NCBI GenBank assembly: GCA_008973525.1
Contig: WACJ01000322.1
Coordinates: 248,001 to 312,000 of the forward strand
Length of the DNA stretch: 64,000 nt
Source of the DNA: Stenopsyche tienmushanensis
Lineage: Eukaryota; Arthropoda; Insecta; Trichoptera; Stenopsychidae
Direction: 5' to 3'
In this document: positions 50,894 to 62,839 of the stretch, piece by piece
Layout of the letters: each line of letters opens with the position of its first letter
How positions within the stretch are numbered: position 1 is the stretch's first letter
Position numbers and translations under genes: made by a program
The notes under the pieces: generated by a model
What the model was told of the DNA's origin: nothing
Databases searched by the model: none
What the model saw: the letters and a program-made list of their open reading frames with translations, nothing else

Positions 50894-51928
50894 TCAGGTC
50901 AGTCCAAAAGTTCGTGCGCATTTTTGGGAAATTTTTAAATTGTTTTAATAAAATACAATTTAATATTTAAATTCAATGATATGTTTTCTTCCATTATTTA
51001 CAATTTATTACCATCTTATACAGGTAGCTTTTTAATTCCATTGCTGTAGAAAGACACTGGTTTAAACGACACTGTAAACATCTGTATTAATGGTTTGATT
51101 TGGTCCTAACAGTTTATAATAAATCACCCCATATATATCCCACCAAACACCCACCACATCAGTTTATTTTTAGGATGTAAAGACACATTTGCCGTTGAAA
51201 TTAGCTGCTTATCGTTAACTGTCCACTGTCTTTTTTGTGTGGCTTTACGATAAATAATCCATTTTACGTCACCTGTTAGCAAACGGTTTAAAAATGCTGA
51301 AATTTAAAAATTCGTTGCTGAAAATCAGATTCAGATAGCTCATACGGTACCCACTTTCCAAGCTTGGATACTTTCCCAATCTCTTTTAAATGACGAAAAA
51401 CTCTTCCATGAGATGAATCCATCCTTTCTGCGATCAAATTCCCTGTTAATTGTGGCTCTGGATCTATAAGATTTTTAAGAACGTCGTTATCAAAATTAAC
51501 AGGATGTCCCAAACGGGGTTTATCTTATCAAAACAAAACAAATGTCGATATAGCCTCGACATAGGAGTTCAAAGGGTTAAACGCTGTCAAGTGGACGATA
51601 TAATATATTTCGTCCATAATTCTAAGATAATGAAAATTTAATTTTTATATTCAAAACCGGATTTTTTGGCATTAAAAAACCGGTTATCGAATGCCACATT
51701 TTTTTTAAATTTAAAAACCGGGTTTTCAAAACCGACAAGTCTTCTTGTTCACCATGTACATTATTATTTTACGTCCGATGTTTATAAAAAATGTTGACAA
51801 ACTGACTAATACATTAGTAAAGTCACAACAAATTTCGACAGGTTCGAAATCTAATGTTAAATTGTGTTTTATTTACACTATTTAAAAAAAAAATCAAAAA
51901 ACGCGCACGAACTTTTGGACTGACTCGA
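50894..51928 (-). mobile_element. Mariner-family DNA transposon, complete ends, internally decayed (about 1.03 kb)
   Basis: The ends are inverted repeats of about 30 bp with three mismatches. The shared core is GTCAGTCCAAAAGTTCGTGC, read inward from 50898 on the + strand and from 51924 on the - strand. TA dinucleotides flank both sides (50892-50893 and 51929-51930), the target duplication of Tc1/mariner elements. A transposase relic lies inside on the minus strand. The length is shorter than the usual 1.25-1.3 kb, and the region of the N-terminal helix-turn-helix (about 51580-51900) is replaced by AT-rich sequence with ACCGG/CCGGT palindromes resembling repeat E, possibly an insertion plus deletion. 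Confidence 0.9.
51070..51535 (-). pseudogene. Mariner transposase, broken
   Basis: Read on the minus strand, an open piece (51288-51512) follows the GRP-type linker (here LGHP) and contains HGRVFRHLKEIGKVSKLGKW and VPYELSE, the second DNA-binding region and WVPHEL motif of mariner transposases. After 51288 the frame breaks, but recognisable pieces continue, including a VWWDI-like block near 51130-51150 and GPNQTINTDVY (about 51070-51110) with stops and shifts between. The N-terminal helix-turn-helix is missing, and the stretch before DKPRLGHP carries stop codons. The irritans-like subfamily is a guess. It cannot make an active enzyme. Confidence 0.88.
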
Positions 51929-53583
51929 TAGAAACCTGCACAAAACTTCTATTGTGCTTTTAAAGGACGTCGTATTTTTATTTGACGAATTTTATGAGTC
52001 ATATAAGCGATCATATTAAACCGCATCGATGGGTTCAAAAACGACATCGGCATGAATTTGGTTTTTGTTGCTCCTTTAATGATCTTATTTTTAATGCCGC
52101 AAATGGTTTTATTACCTCGGTAATACAATAGTCCAGGGCTGATATATTCATGTCGGCAATTCTATTTCATTTTTTGATTGCCGGGCGTGATTTATCGACG
52201 TTTTAATGTTCGAGAAAATCGATAAAGCCTGATTTCTAATGTGGGGTTGATTTTTGGATGCCGAATCTAAATGTGTGAAAGCTGAATTATCATTTTTATA
52301 AAAATTGATTGAAGAGACATTTTTAAAAGCGTAAAATAAATTTGTGGCCCGCCCGAAGCTTATCCATCTTAGCGCGTGAGCTTTATGAAGACAACATAAA
52401 AATACTTAGGGAACGAAATCATGGCTACAATTATCATTTCTGTGGCTTATTTTTAGTCTAAATCATATTATGTCACATGCTTCTCATCAAATTAAATCCA
52501 GAGTATAAATGCCATTCAAAATTATGTTTCTTCGTCCTTATGCCATTTAGTGTTGAGCCGAATCGCTCTCGCAGTTTAGCATCTTCTGCGCCGTTGATTA
52601 ATGTGTTCTCCGCCGGATATTAATATTAGGGTTCGGACAGATGCAGATCTGTTTTGATAAAATTTTACACGTCCTATTAAAAATGTGAAAAGAAAAAAAT
52701 TAGCGCGATTTATTAAAGCCATGCGGATTGTCGCTGCGGTTATTGGTGTTGCTTGTTATTTTCTTAAAATAATTACGTGAAAAATGATCGAGTTCCAGCC
52801 GTATGAGTTTTGGAATGTCGCGATGAAACATAGTTTATATAAAACACGTAGACGCAATAAATACTCTTCACTCTTGTCAGTGGCTGTCAATCTTAGGAGA
52901 GGAGCACAATCTCTTTGAGACGTTAAAAGCATCCAACAGGTAGTGAAGCAAGAATATTGGGTCCAAATAATAATGCTGAAACATCTAAGCTAAATTTTAA
53001 AATGATTGATTCATCAAATTTTGAGGAATGTCTTTTTAAATTTGGATCGATGCTATTAATTTATTAGTTGGTCCAGTTTGCGTATATTGTACGATATGTG
53101 ATTTACTCGAAGAAATGACCGAATATTGTGTGCATCAACAGTGTCTATTTATTTATGCACAAGTTTCATACACGCTGCGACGATCCAGGCAGATAAATCG
53201 ATTTGTACGGATAATAAGTGGTGGATATGCAAATATAGTATCTAAGTTTATGATGATTTAAAATTGGCTCACTACACAAAGGGTTGATACTTCCAATTAC
53301 TCAATTTGTTGATAGGATGAAAGCTCTTTCACAATCAGAGCTTGAACAATCTACTGTATCATCATTTTGATCATTATGTATCTATTATTATTATGATTAT
53401 TTAGCGTGATTATTAATATTTTATGGGGTTAAAGATATCTTAATTACCTTATAGTAGTCTGCTTCTGCTGCTTTCATTGAAAGACAATAATCAAGGACTG
53501 AAGCGATTTTAATTTTTTTTCGGGAGTTTGGACTTATATGAAAGAGAGTTTGGTATTGATATTATAATCTTTACTATTTGTTC

Positions 53584-54190
53584 ATCCTGTTGATTCAATA
53601 ATTCAGATAATATTGTTTTCAAGCCAAATTCCAGCTTGCAATCCTAAGACATTATTATGTATTTTGTTTAGCTTATCTCTTCCTATATATTTGCTATGTA
53701 TCCAGAATTGGACTCCTAAATTAAAATTTGTTTCCTAGTGCTATGTACTCCAACCTGGAACTCACAGACTTCCAGCTAATATGCAATATGTCGATATTTT
53801 TTCGTAAAATATTATAAATTATGATTAAATTACTTTTAGATCTAAATATTATACCTAAATTTAATCTGAAATTCTATACATTTTCAAGAAGGAAATATCT
53901 ATAATAAGTAGTAAAATCATATCCCCTATGTAGAAGCAGAAATTGAAAATAATATCTTAACTAAAGGATCATCAATACTCGAAGAAAGTAAATTCGACAA
54001 TGTTCTAAATTATACTAGAAAATAAGTTTTTAATACTAATAAAAACATTTTATAAAACCGAAAAATGAACCACCCGGAGTTAAACCGAAACCGGAAAAAA
54101 CCGTAATTTTCCCTGGAACGAAAACAAGCGAACTGATATATTTTCTTGGAACTGAACCGGAACGAAAGCTGAAATGAAATAAATAACGGC
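53584..54190 (-). repeat. Repeat E, copy 6, inverted
   Basis: It runs from CATCCTGTTGATTCAATAAT and CAAATTCCAGCTTGCAATCC to the inverted tail (AACCGAAACCGGAAAAAACC, GGAACTGAACCGGAACG). The 62-codon minus-strand frame at 54036-54224 is this tail, not a gene. Confidence 0.45.
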
Positions 54191-56610
54191 TAGAAATCCT
54201 GATTAAAATTCCTTCAGATTTCACAAAATCGCTTAAAATTTGTAGTTTTTATGATTTTCAGCAATCTTTCATTGTTGGTATATAGGTCCATGATTTGTCA
54301 ATATTATTCATCATTTTTATATAATAGACACTAAAGGATTATCGCCTCCTCAATGTTATATCATCCAATTCTTCCTTAAGAAATATCATCAACATCATCA
54401 CAGTAGGGTCATAAACAGCATATTGCAGAAATAGGATATTTTCTAATCTAAATGATCTTCAATATGTCAAAAACGCACTTAAAAATGACCATTCCTGGTA
54501 TAGCAATTCTTGCTTATTTCTTTAAAATTAACCAAATATTTCAAGGAATATCATCGATCGATCCGTTGATGTGAATTGCAGGTAAAATGCCACTTTTAGC
54601 ACTGACTTATTACTGTTATCAAGCTCCTGAATCCATATCCAAGTATCGATCATTGATTGACGATGCGTCAGGGATGTTGATGTCTTTCTACACATTTTCA
54701 GGGAATGTATTCTTTTAGAGCGCGACATTCGATCGTGGAAATTAAGAAAGAGATGATAATCTGACACCCTATCCATCACATCCATCGTGCGACAGATACA
54801 CGCGCACTCGTCTCCAGTTCGAATTTATCCCGAGCCAAAGATTGAGGATCCCCCCCCGGTTTTACTATTCGTATAATGGATGTTCTATTTAATACGACGA
54901 CAGAAATAAAATTTAATTTCTTTTCTCCGAACACGAGATTTCAATTATTTTTTTATAACCGACGTGCCGTACGCACAAGGGTTCCTTTAGGAGCCTAAAA
55001 TTCTCGGCTGAGCGGCTGTAAATCAAAAAATTATAAAATATAACGTATCAAGAGCCGTCACGGTTTGATATATTATTTTGATTCGTAATTGACACTGTCA
55101 AATTCGTTCTTAGCGTTTATGATGCCGTAAAAGAGCGCTGGGTCCTTTTACTATCGCTGTGGGTATTAATTTTTTAGATGCTCGATTTTGCCGTGGATGA
55201 ACTTGGTTCAGGGCTTTCGATGATGCCATCGGTAATGAAAATGATTTTTCTGACCTTTGTTTCTTGGGCTTCCATCGGGCATAATCCGAGCACACGTGGG
55301 CTGGCGAATTGGCCGGGCATTTAGTGGAGCTTGCCTTAAGAAAAAATGCGAAAATAAGATGAGATCATGGCAGCTTATATATTTATATACATTTGGTGAT
55401 TGATCTACGTGCGTTTCTATTATATAATTTTTTTCCTGTGTATAAAGTTTGTTGTGCTCTCCTGCGAGTGTCAAATTCACCCACATCCGGCGTTGGACCA
55501 AAACACGTGAGCCTGTCAACTGAGATGGCAGCTTTTGATTGGCATAAGACATTAAGCTATTTGATTTTACTTAAATATCAAAGCATTTTAATATCATTCG
55601 GAATCAAGAAGTCGGATTTCAAAGCGGGCCACAATTTTAGAATCGTTCGTTCGGGACGTGGAAAGCGAACCGATGTAGCAGCGAATTTTTCTTAAGACAT
55701 TGCCCCCCCGGGATCTCTTTGATTCAACATTAATTATGAATTTAAGCTGTTTTGGAAACACTCAATCTAACCAGTTATACTTGATGTTGTTGACATTTAA
55801 TTACTTGTAAATTTATAGTTAAACGATTGTAAAAAAGTGATAAACACGAAAGTTGAAATAGCTGTAAAATAATACTACGACTAGCATCCAGAATATAAAA
55901 TCATTAAATTTATTAAACACCCTGTGGATTTTTAAAATTTCATCCACCCATTTATTGTGGTCGTAGTATAAATATTCTTCGGTATGAGTGAAAATTACAT
56001 TTTTGCAGGTCAATGTCACGACGTCCATGACCAAAATTTTGACAACTTATGAGCCAAATCGACACTTTTTAAATGAATATAAGCTTATTTAAATAATTTT
56101 TCAAATACATAATTTATAAAAGGATAGCAATAAGAAGATGCAGTAATACTTTTCCACCTATTTTCCTATATTTTGATTAATACTTCGTCATTTTAGTGAC
56201 TGAAGCATTCTAATTTTTCCGATTTGTAAACAGCAAACCATAATCAAACTAAGTTTTATTGCCGATTGCTTGCTCCAATTTGTTGCGGGCTTATTGAAAT
56301 TAATAGTCGCAAGTAGTAAATATACGCCGAAACTGTACACATTAATTTTTGGTTCAATTGATGTTACACCCAAGTATATGACGCTAAACAGTAGTGACAG
56401 TAATACTTAGTACTTGACTAATCTAAAATGTCATCAAACGGCATTCACCATTAATCATGGTCTTGATCTTATCCACATGTATGATGATAAGCCATCCAGC
56501 ACGAAATGCCTTTTTTACATCAACATTTTCCTCTTTACATATTCATATGCATTTTATGCACATTGAGTCATGTAGGTGCATCGTCGTAAATAATTTTTAA
56601 GTTAAATATA

Positions 56611-57216
56611 AATATCAGAGCCGTAACAAGGATATGAAGTGCCCGTGGCAAGTATCTAATATGCACCCCCCTTTTCTAGAGTTTAAAAGCTAAATAATAC
56701 TATTATAAATATTTTAAAATAACATACAGAGATAGCCCAAAAAGTACTCGACTTAACGTATGACTTACGGTTGTTGTTACACCCGCGCACTACTATGATA
56801 TGTATTTGGTACACCATATGAAATTTTGAAAAATTCTGAACCCCGTATCTATTATATTTCATATCAATATTTTTATTATTAGAGTCGATCATGCAGATCA
56901 TAGAAGGCCCCGAGTACGCATTTATTCCCGAAAATGTCGCAAAAAGCCTTAAAAGAGGACGGAGTGGCCACAAAGTCTGTGTGTCCAACTGGTCCGCTTT
57001 TCAAACCGTTGATATGACGAAAGAACGCCTCGCGATCGGTCTACAGAACGATTATAATAAAAACGGACAGAGTTAATCAGTGTTCATTGACGTAAAGTAG
57101 AATGGTCAAGTAAAATAAAAACCATGTGCAACTCTCAACTGAGTCGGTGTTCTGCGTTTTGCGCCCCAAGCTCAGTTGCGCCCGTGGCGAGCGCCTGCTT
57201 TGCTACTCCCTTGAAA
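56611..57216 (+). repeat. Repeat H, copy 3, most complete, hAT-like ends
   Basis: The left end CAGAGCCGTAACAAGG with GTGCCCGTGGCAAG, and the right end with GCGCCCGTGGCGAGCGCC and TTTGCTACTCC, form imperfect inverted repeats typical of non-autonomous hAT elements. The interior open frame (56891-57076) is shared only as repeat sequence. Confidence 0.6.
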
Positions 57217-57219
57217 GTT

Positions 57220-57960
57220 ACTCATGTAGATCATTATAAATCATTATATAAATTAAAATATACGATGACATATCGGCGTTGACGGCGTTTTCGCTAATGT
57301 TGATAACGACGATATGTCGACGTTCGGCAATAAGAGGATTAATATGAATGCTGTACACTTGCTTGATCTCATTGACTCTACCGTCAGCCATCTCAACCAT
57401 TTGCTTTGCATTCGTTTTGTTTCATTGGAGATGCTTTCAATTCTTCATTTACAGCTTTGAACGAATGAAAATCCAACGCTCGGCTGGCAGAACAATTTTC
57501 TTCCATTTAGCATCTCCTAGGTGCGATGGAGACGCCGGACGGTCTCTTACTCCATTCAGTGCTGATGATGCGTAATATCGTAGTTGGTCTTCTCCATTGC
57601 TGGGTATTTATAGATCCAGACAGGTCTAGCAAGCATCGAGTGGGTTTTCAATTTATCAATGGGACGAGACAGATGTCTCTGGTGTCGTTGACAAGCGGCC
57701 AACAAAATATGCGGTTTTTTGATTAACACCGGAATATATGGGACGGCTCTTCCCAGCCTATCATACCACTCTGGATAAACAAACATCCCACCTTTTACGA
57801 CACATCAAACACTCTGCGGTGGCTCGGAATTCTCCGATGGCTTCCAGAAATGCGCCCAATTAATTCCCCATTCGATCCGATCGTAAGCGAGCCGCAATTC
57901 GAGAGGCCTTGTGAAAAAATGTTTTACGATTATGCAGTATTAACGACGCCGGTTTATTGC
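57220..57960. other. GC-richer, apparently single-copy island
   Basis: It follows repeat H copy 3. Frames on both strands up to 76 codons overlap here with no known motif. Confidence 0.2.
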
Positions 57961-59471
57961 AATGACTTGAAAGTGGAATCGTAAAATTGCACGTTTTTAT
58001 TAGATATTTTTACAAATTCTATTTTTAAGCATTATGATATTATGTACTATAGAACATACTGATCCACAACTAACAGCAAACCACAGGATCAGAATCACCG
58101 TTTAAAATTATTCGCTAAATATGTCAATGATGATTATACTTAATATTTATTTTGGCTTCAGTGTCGCTTTAGGGTGGATTTGGGGCAAATCGATCATTTG
58201 AAAAAATAATCGTCTTTGAAGCATAATAAATTTATTTGCCTTATAAGGACAAAGCACAATTTATGGTTTAGCTTTCAAATTACATCCTAAATGGATTACT
58301 TTCTAATATATAATCAATAGTCAATGTTTGCTTCCGAATTACATTCTAGCGAAATTCGTATTACTATATGCTATCAATGTAATATTTTTGAACGATCACA
58401 CATAGATCTCCTAAAACACGGTTTCAAAAATTATAGCACGATTATGGAACCATATGACCGTGTTATGCGAGGCCCAAGTGAATAGTTAAAATCGCATTTA
58501 CAATAAGGATTTCGATTTTATGACTTCTAACCGACATGACTGCCAAAATCCTTCACTATTTTTGAAATTTTGAATTTTGACGCGCTATTCATCCGTTTGC
58601 CGTACATAATTAAAGTTCTGCGAGCCAACAACTACTTTCAGATCATTCATAATCATTACAAATGTTGAATTCCCTTCATTGAATAAGGCAAAAACCAAAA
58701 ATGCTGCAATATTGATTACTTTTAGGCGAGAATGTAGTTGATTTGGAGCCAATCACCAAACGTCGAGTTGAAACATTCATCTGCATTCTGCGTGTGACCA
58801 CATAAACATCTCTTCAGTAATTCATCTTTCGTCAAATCTTATATATATTGGAAGAATTTATTTCTGACGTTCGGGGGTGCAATGGAGAAAAGTGCGTTTC
58901 AGGTTCCGTTCCAAGTGTTTTAGCTTTTTTTATTGGCACTTGCATCTTCACTAAAACATGATTGACTCTTGATGTCTCGATTTCTGTGGAAGGATTTGTT
59001 ATGTGGTTTATTACATTAGTCTCTATGGTATCCTGTTTTCCTTTCGAATAAGATTATATTTTGATTTCTTATTTTCAACACATACTAGGAAAAGGCCAAA
59101 GCTAAATTGATGATAACCAACGATCTGTCGAAACGATACCAACGCTTTTAATACCTTCTAATTAATACCTCTATTCTAAAAAATTACAAATAAGAACGAC
59201 TTTAGACATCTCCTTCTTCTTTAATTTCTTATTTATTCCCGTATTACAGGGATATAGAGCAAAGTAGTGAACAAGGGTCTACTGTGCGGCCACTCCGCAC
59301 TATGTGCTGCGTGCTCCAGCATCGATTTGCGTTCAATATAGTGTTCATAACATCGGAAAAAATCAGAATTTTGTTATGAAACTTTGAAAATATATTCTTA
59401 AATAGTTTTACTAATAATTTATAAAATTAAAAAAAAATGATTTTTCGAACCGTCTAAACTGGTTTCTCCCC

Positions 59472-59501
59472 TTAACGCGGGCACGGATTGTAAATAGTTA
59501 A
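59472..59501. mobile_element. Right-end fragment of family C
   Basis: GCGGGCACGGATTGTAAATA followed by GTTAA matches the right end of the family C copies (GCGGGCACGGATTTTATAGT then GTTAA). TTAA is present on both sides of this short fragment. Confidence 0.5.
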
Positions 59502-60089
59502 TCATACAGGGCTGCCTATGAGTGGCTGGATCATAATCAATGGTAAATCCTAAACCAAAAATATCCTATTTAAATAATCTGGATGAATGTCAGTTCAAAT
59601 ATTTTCAATCATCCTTCTTTAAATATGACATCTTTCATCGACTGCCAACAATTGTATCCATAGATTTAATTATCGAATTCGAATTATTTTATGCGTCGAA
59701 TTAATTATAAATGAGGTTTACCGACTTTGATGTATTGTTGAGTGTTTCGTATATCAATTTAATAACATCCAGCTAATTATTTTCTCTCCAAACATATTAC
59801 ATTTGGACGAGATTCAAAAAATATGTTTTGCCTATATCTGCGTATTAAAATTAGTCTTTCTCGCACATTGTCTCGTGTTTGTAACATAAAAAAAAATCAA
59901 AATGAAACAAGGCGACGCCACTGGACTCGATATAGAGAAATCCGCATATAAAAATATTTCCCCTCGTATAAGCTCATGTCATTAAACATGTCGGTCATCC
60001 AGACTAAAATTTCCACACAACATTTAATTTGTTTTAATCTAGATTCTTATTTTCGATTCACATAAAGCATTTTTTCATATTAAAGCGTT

Positions 60090-60840
60090 TGTTATTTTTG
60101 GCACGTGCAGAAAAATAGAAGCCGCCACGTCGGAGACCTCGCGTATATCTCCCGTTTGAAAAAAACTGCTCCGGCGATTAAGTCACGCGTATTTTGATTG
60201 AAACTAATGTGTCTGCCATTTCCTTTGTCTCAGGCTCAAAATTAACCTGCGTCATATCAATTAATTTCGGAGAAAAAACAATTTAAATCAACGTCGATGT
60301 CACCGCGCGACGCCACTGCTCTCGTGGTGCACGCGCCAAATTCGACTAGTAGCCGCACACAACCTCGTTATGACTTGTGGCCCTCGATTCCTTCGATATT
60401 TATTTTTCGACTTACTGGAATTCTTCGAATTCTTCTTCGACAAAGCATGAACGCTTTTCCTACTACAAAAAGGTTCCACTAATTTGGAACTTAAACAAGC
60501 TCACTTCCATGAGAACTCCCTTTTTATCAAACGTGAGATTGTTTCAGCGCTTCCGAAACATTCCACCAATCCGACACACATATCGACTAGATTTTTCTTC
60601 GAGAAAGGATGTACTTAAAAAATGCCTCATTATCGAAAGATAATATATTCAGAAGACACACCGCATTACGTGCGTCAATATTTGCTCCGCGTACGGGCAC
60701 TCGACGCATCTAACGCGTGAATCGGTACACTTTTGAAACCAATGTAAGATTGATTTAATATCGGCTTGCTCTCGCTATTTGAAGAGCGTTCTCTGTGGGT
60801 TTTTGTGAAATCCACGTGGTTCTGGAAGACATGTCAATAA
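60090..60840. other. GC-richer, apparently single-copy island
   Basis: It contains GTCACCGCGCGACGCCACTG and no repeat match. Frames at 60297-60643 have no known domain. Confidence 0.2.
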
Positions 60841-61281
60841 TCACTCAAAACGAACCTTCCATACAGATGAATACTCCTCAAACAAACATACAACCTTTTA
60901 AAAGTATATCTACGACTTCAAAAACTTCAAATTTGAATGTTAATCCATGACAAATGATCAGATCTTGCCTCTTATAGTCTCTCATTTTTCTCTCACAATT
61001 CTCATTTTTCGAGACATTTTTTTGAAACTAATCTGAAATTTCTTTTCTGAAAGTTTTTATAAGGTTTCAAAATATGACAAAATTCACTTCCAAATTCATC
61101 ATATCTCGATGTTTTTATCTGGACATTTTATTTCGGCCAAAAAAATATCTATGCTTTTTAACGAATCCCGATAATGTGTTAATTCTAATCTAATTTCTCG
61201 AAATCAGAATATCTACTCACTATTATCCGTGATATTTTGTATTGTTATTCTTATGTAATTTTGAATGCACTTTAACAAATT

Positions 61282-61870
61282 TTAACACTTTACAGTCCGG
61301 ATGCTCTGGAAAATTGTCCGGAGTCCGAGCAATTTTCGCAAGAAACTCATAAAACTCCTTATTTCATAAAATTGATGTAATTCTTAAACCAGCCAATAGA
61401 TAGAAACGAAATTTCAGTGGTGCCTACAAAATAGTTTATTAAATTTATATATCTAAACATAGTGATCATCAATCTGTGGTGCTTGTACTAGCGTAATAAA
61501 TTGCATAAATTATATATTTTTATTTTATAATAATAATCATATGAACTGTTGTTTCGTTGTACTTGAATAATAAAATAAACGTTTAGCTAAAAACCTGAGT
61601 TAAAAATCTCTGAGATAAACAACAATGCTGCAGAGAGACACTGCAAAAAGCACATTTTATCGCCTTGTTAGCAATACATTTTATAATACAATTCGCTGTA
61701 TTTTGTCGACGGATAAAATTTGCATATATTTTATACGATTAAAATATTAACACATTTATCTACTATCATCCCTGGAAAAATATTTAAATCTGTATCAAGT
61801 CTGTATGATATTTTTTCAAGCTTAAGTTACGTCCATATTATCACGATTTGGCGTGGACATGGACTGTTAA
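61282..61870. mobile_element. Family C TTAA-flanked piggyBac-type element (589 bp), copy 2
   Basis: TTAA flanks at 61282-61285 and 61867-61870. The left end is TTAACACTTTACAGTCCGGA. The sequence aligns throughout with the copy at 27742, including the GTGGTGCTTG module near 61476 and the TCAAGCTTAAGTTA stretch near the right end. Confidence 0.7.
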
Positions 61871-62220
61871 GTGTTTATATAGTGAATAAATATATCATAC
61901 ATAATAAACGTTGTTACCTAGATTTTTAGCATTATTTGATCAATGTATGCTTAAAAACTCCAATAAGTATTTTTGATCATATCAAAATTATTAATATAAT
62001 GATTGATTAACTATTTTTTGTCATTCTCGATGAAGTTATAAAAATATTATCTATTTGTAGACATTGTGAAACCATCAATCCCTAGGAATAGAGATTGAAG
62101 TCATAATATTTAAAGCTATATATCAGCCCACACAATAATTTGATTAAATCATTAGGATTTGGTTCACTTAGTCATTATACACTACTTAAAGACAGATTTA
62201 ATCATTACAATCTATAAACT

Positions 62221-62387
62221 GTAAAATATTTTTTATCGCGCTGGTACGCGAACCACAATTTTAAAACTACTACTACTTATTAGCTAAAAATTATACATTA
62301 TTTTATCCTAATGTTGCAATTTTTCGTAACCACGCATGGCGTCAGGCGAAAGACAACGCTATGCGTAACCCGACGGGAATGTGTTAA
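62221..62387 (-). mobile_element. Family A piggyBac-type MITE, inverted, truncated
   Basis: The end at 62384-62387 carries TTAA. Read inward on the minus strand it gives AACACATTCCCGTCGGGTTA. The body is the reverse complement of the copy at 36012-36225, including the GGTACGC module (about 62240-62260). The far end is missing. Confidence 0.65.
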
Positions 62388-62728
62388 TAAAAGCTTACTA
62401 TCCTGTGGTATATATCTCGTTTTAATGCCTTATTATTATATATATGTACATATATTATAGTTATTTATGCATGTCAGATACTGATATGAAAATCTCCATT
62501 ATTTTTACACGTGCGAAACCTTAATATCAATCTAAATTTGAAATTAAGCTATAAGATTATGAGATAAATTTAGCATTTTTTTTGCAATGTAAAAAGCATT
62601 AAATTTAATTAATACTATTAAAATGGAATTGTAAAAGAAATTGATTGGTAGTTTCTGTAGATTGAACAAAATTATATGAATTTATAGATTATATTTGTTG
62701 GTTATAATGGTATATATTAATTGCATTC

Positions 62729-62767
62729 ATTTTATTTACATGTTTTTTGTTGTTGTTGCAGGTATGT
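62729..62767 (+). promoter_or_regulatory. Candidate recursive splice site (ratchet point) RP2
   Basis: The tract TTTTTTGTTGTTGTTGCAG (AG at 62760-62761) runs straight into the donor GTATGT (62762-62767), the same CAG|GTATGT core as at 3880. TTAAT-type branch-point candidates lie near 62717. It is on the same strand as the ARID exon, 27.8 kb downstream. Joining the ARID exon to 62762 would give GAG|GTATGT, regenerating a usable donor after the same exon. The function is inferred from established recursive splicing architecture. Confidence 0.6.
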
Positions 62768-62802
62768 ATTCCAATTGCAATCCCGATCAATCCAAGTATT
62801 CG
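62762..62802 (+). other. Candidate recursive-splicing exon (RS-exon) after RP2, 41 bases, ending at donor GTAAGA
   Basis: A second donor, TCG|GTAAGA (GT at 62803), follows 41 bases after the acceptor. If joined to the ARID exon (phase 1), it would read on openly as Gly then MYSNCNPDQSKYS, but the 41 bases would put the following ARID sequence out of frame. This favours a skipped RS-exon over a coding exon. I do not recognise the peptide. Confidence 0.45.
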
Positions 62803-62839
62803 GTAAGAGTGCAATATTTTTTGTAAAAGGCGTTTTTGA

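Noticed and set aside
51535..51600. A nested piggyBac end (TTAACCC) inside the mariner
   Set aside because: Only one TTAA and a seven-base match; no opposite end could be found.
54570..54590. GAATTGCAG|GTAAAA as a ratchet point
   Set aside because: No pyrimidine tract before the AG and a weak donor.
55208..55552. 114-codon open frame on the minus strand
   Set aside because: Overlaps a + strand frame of similar length; no domain in either.
56891..57076. Similar short proteins from 56891-57076 (+) and 40489-40680 (-)
   Set aside because: The similarity reflects repeat H DNA; frames shift between copies and no protein family is recognised.
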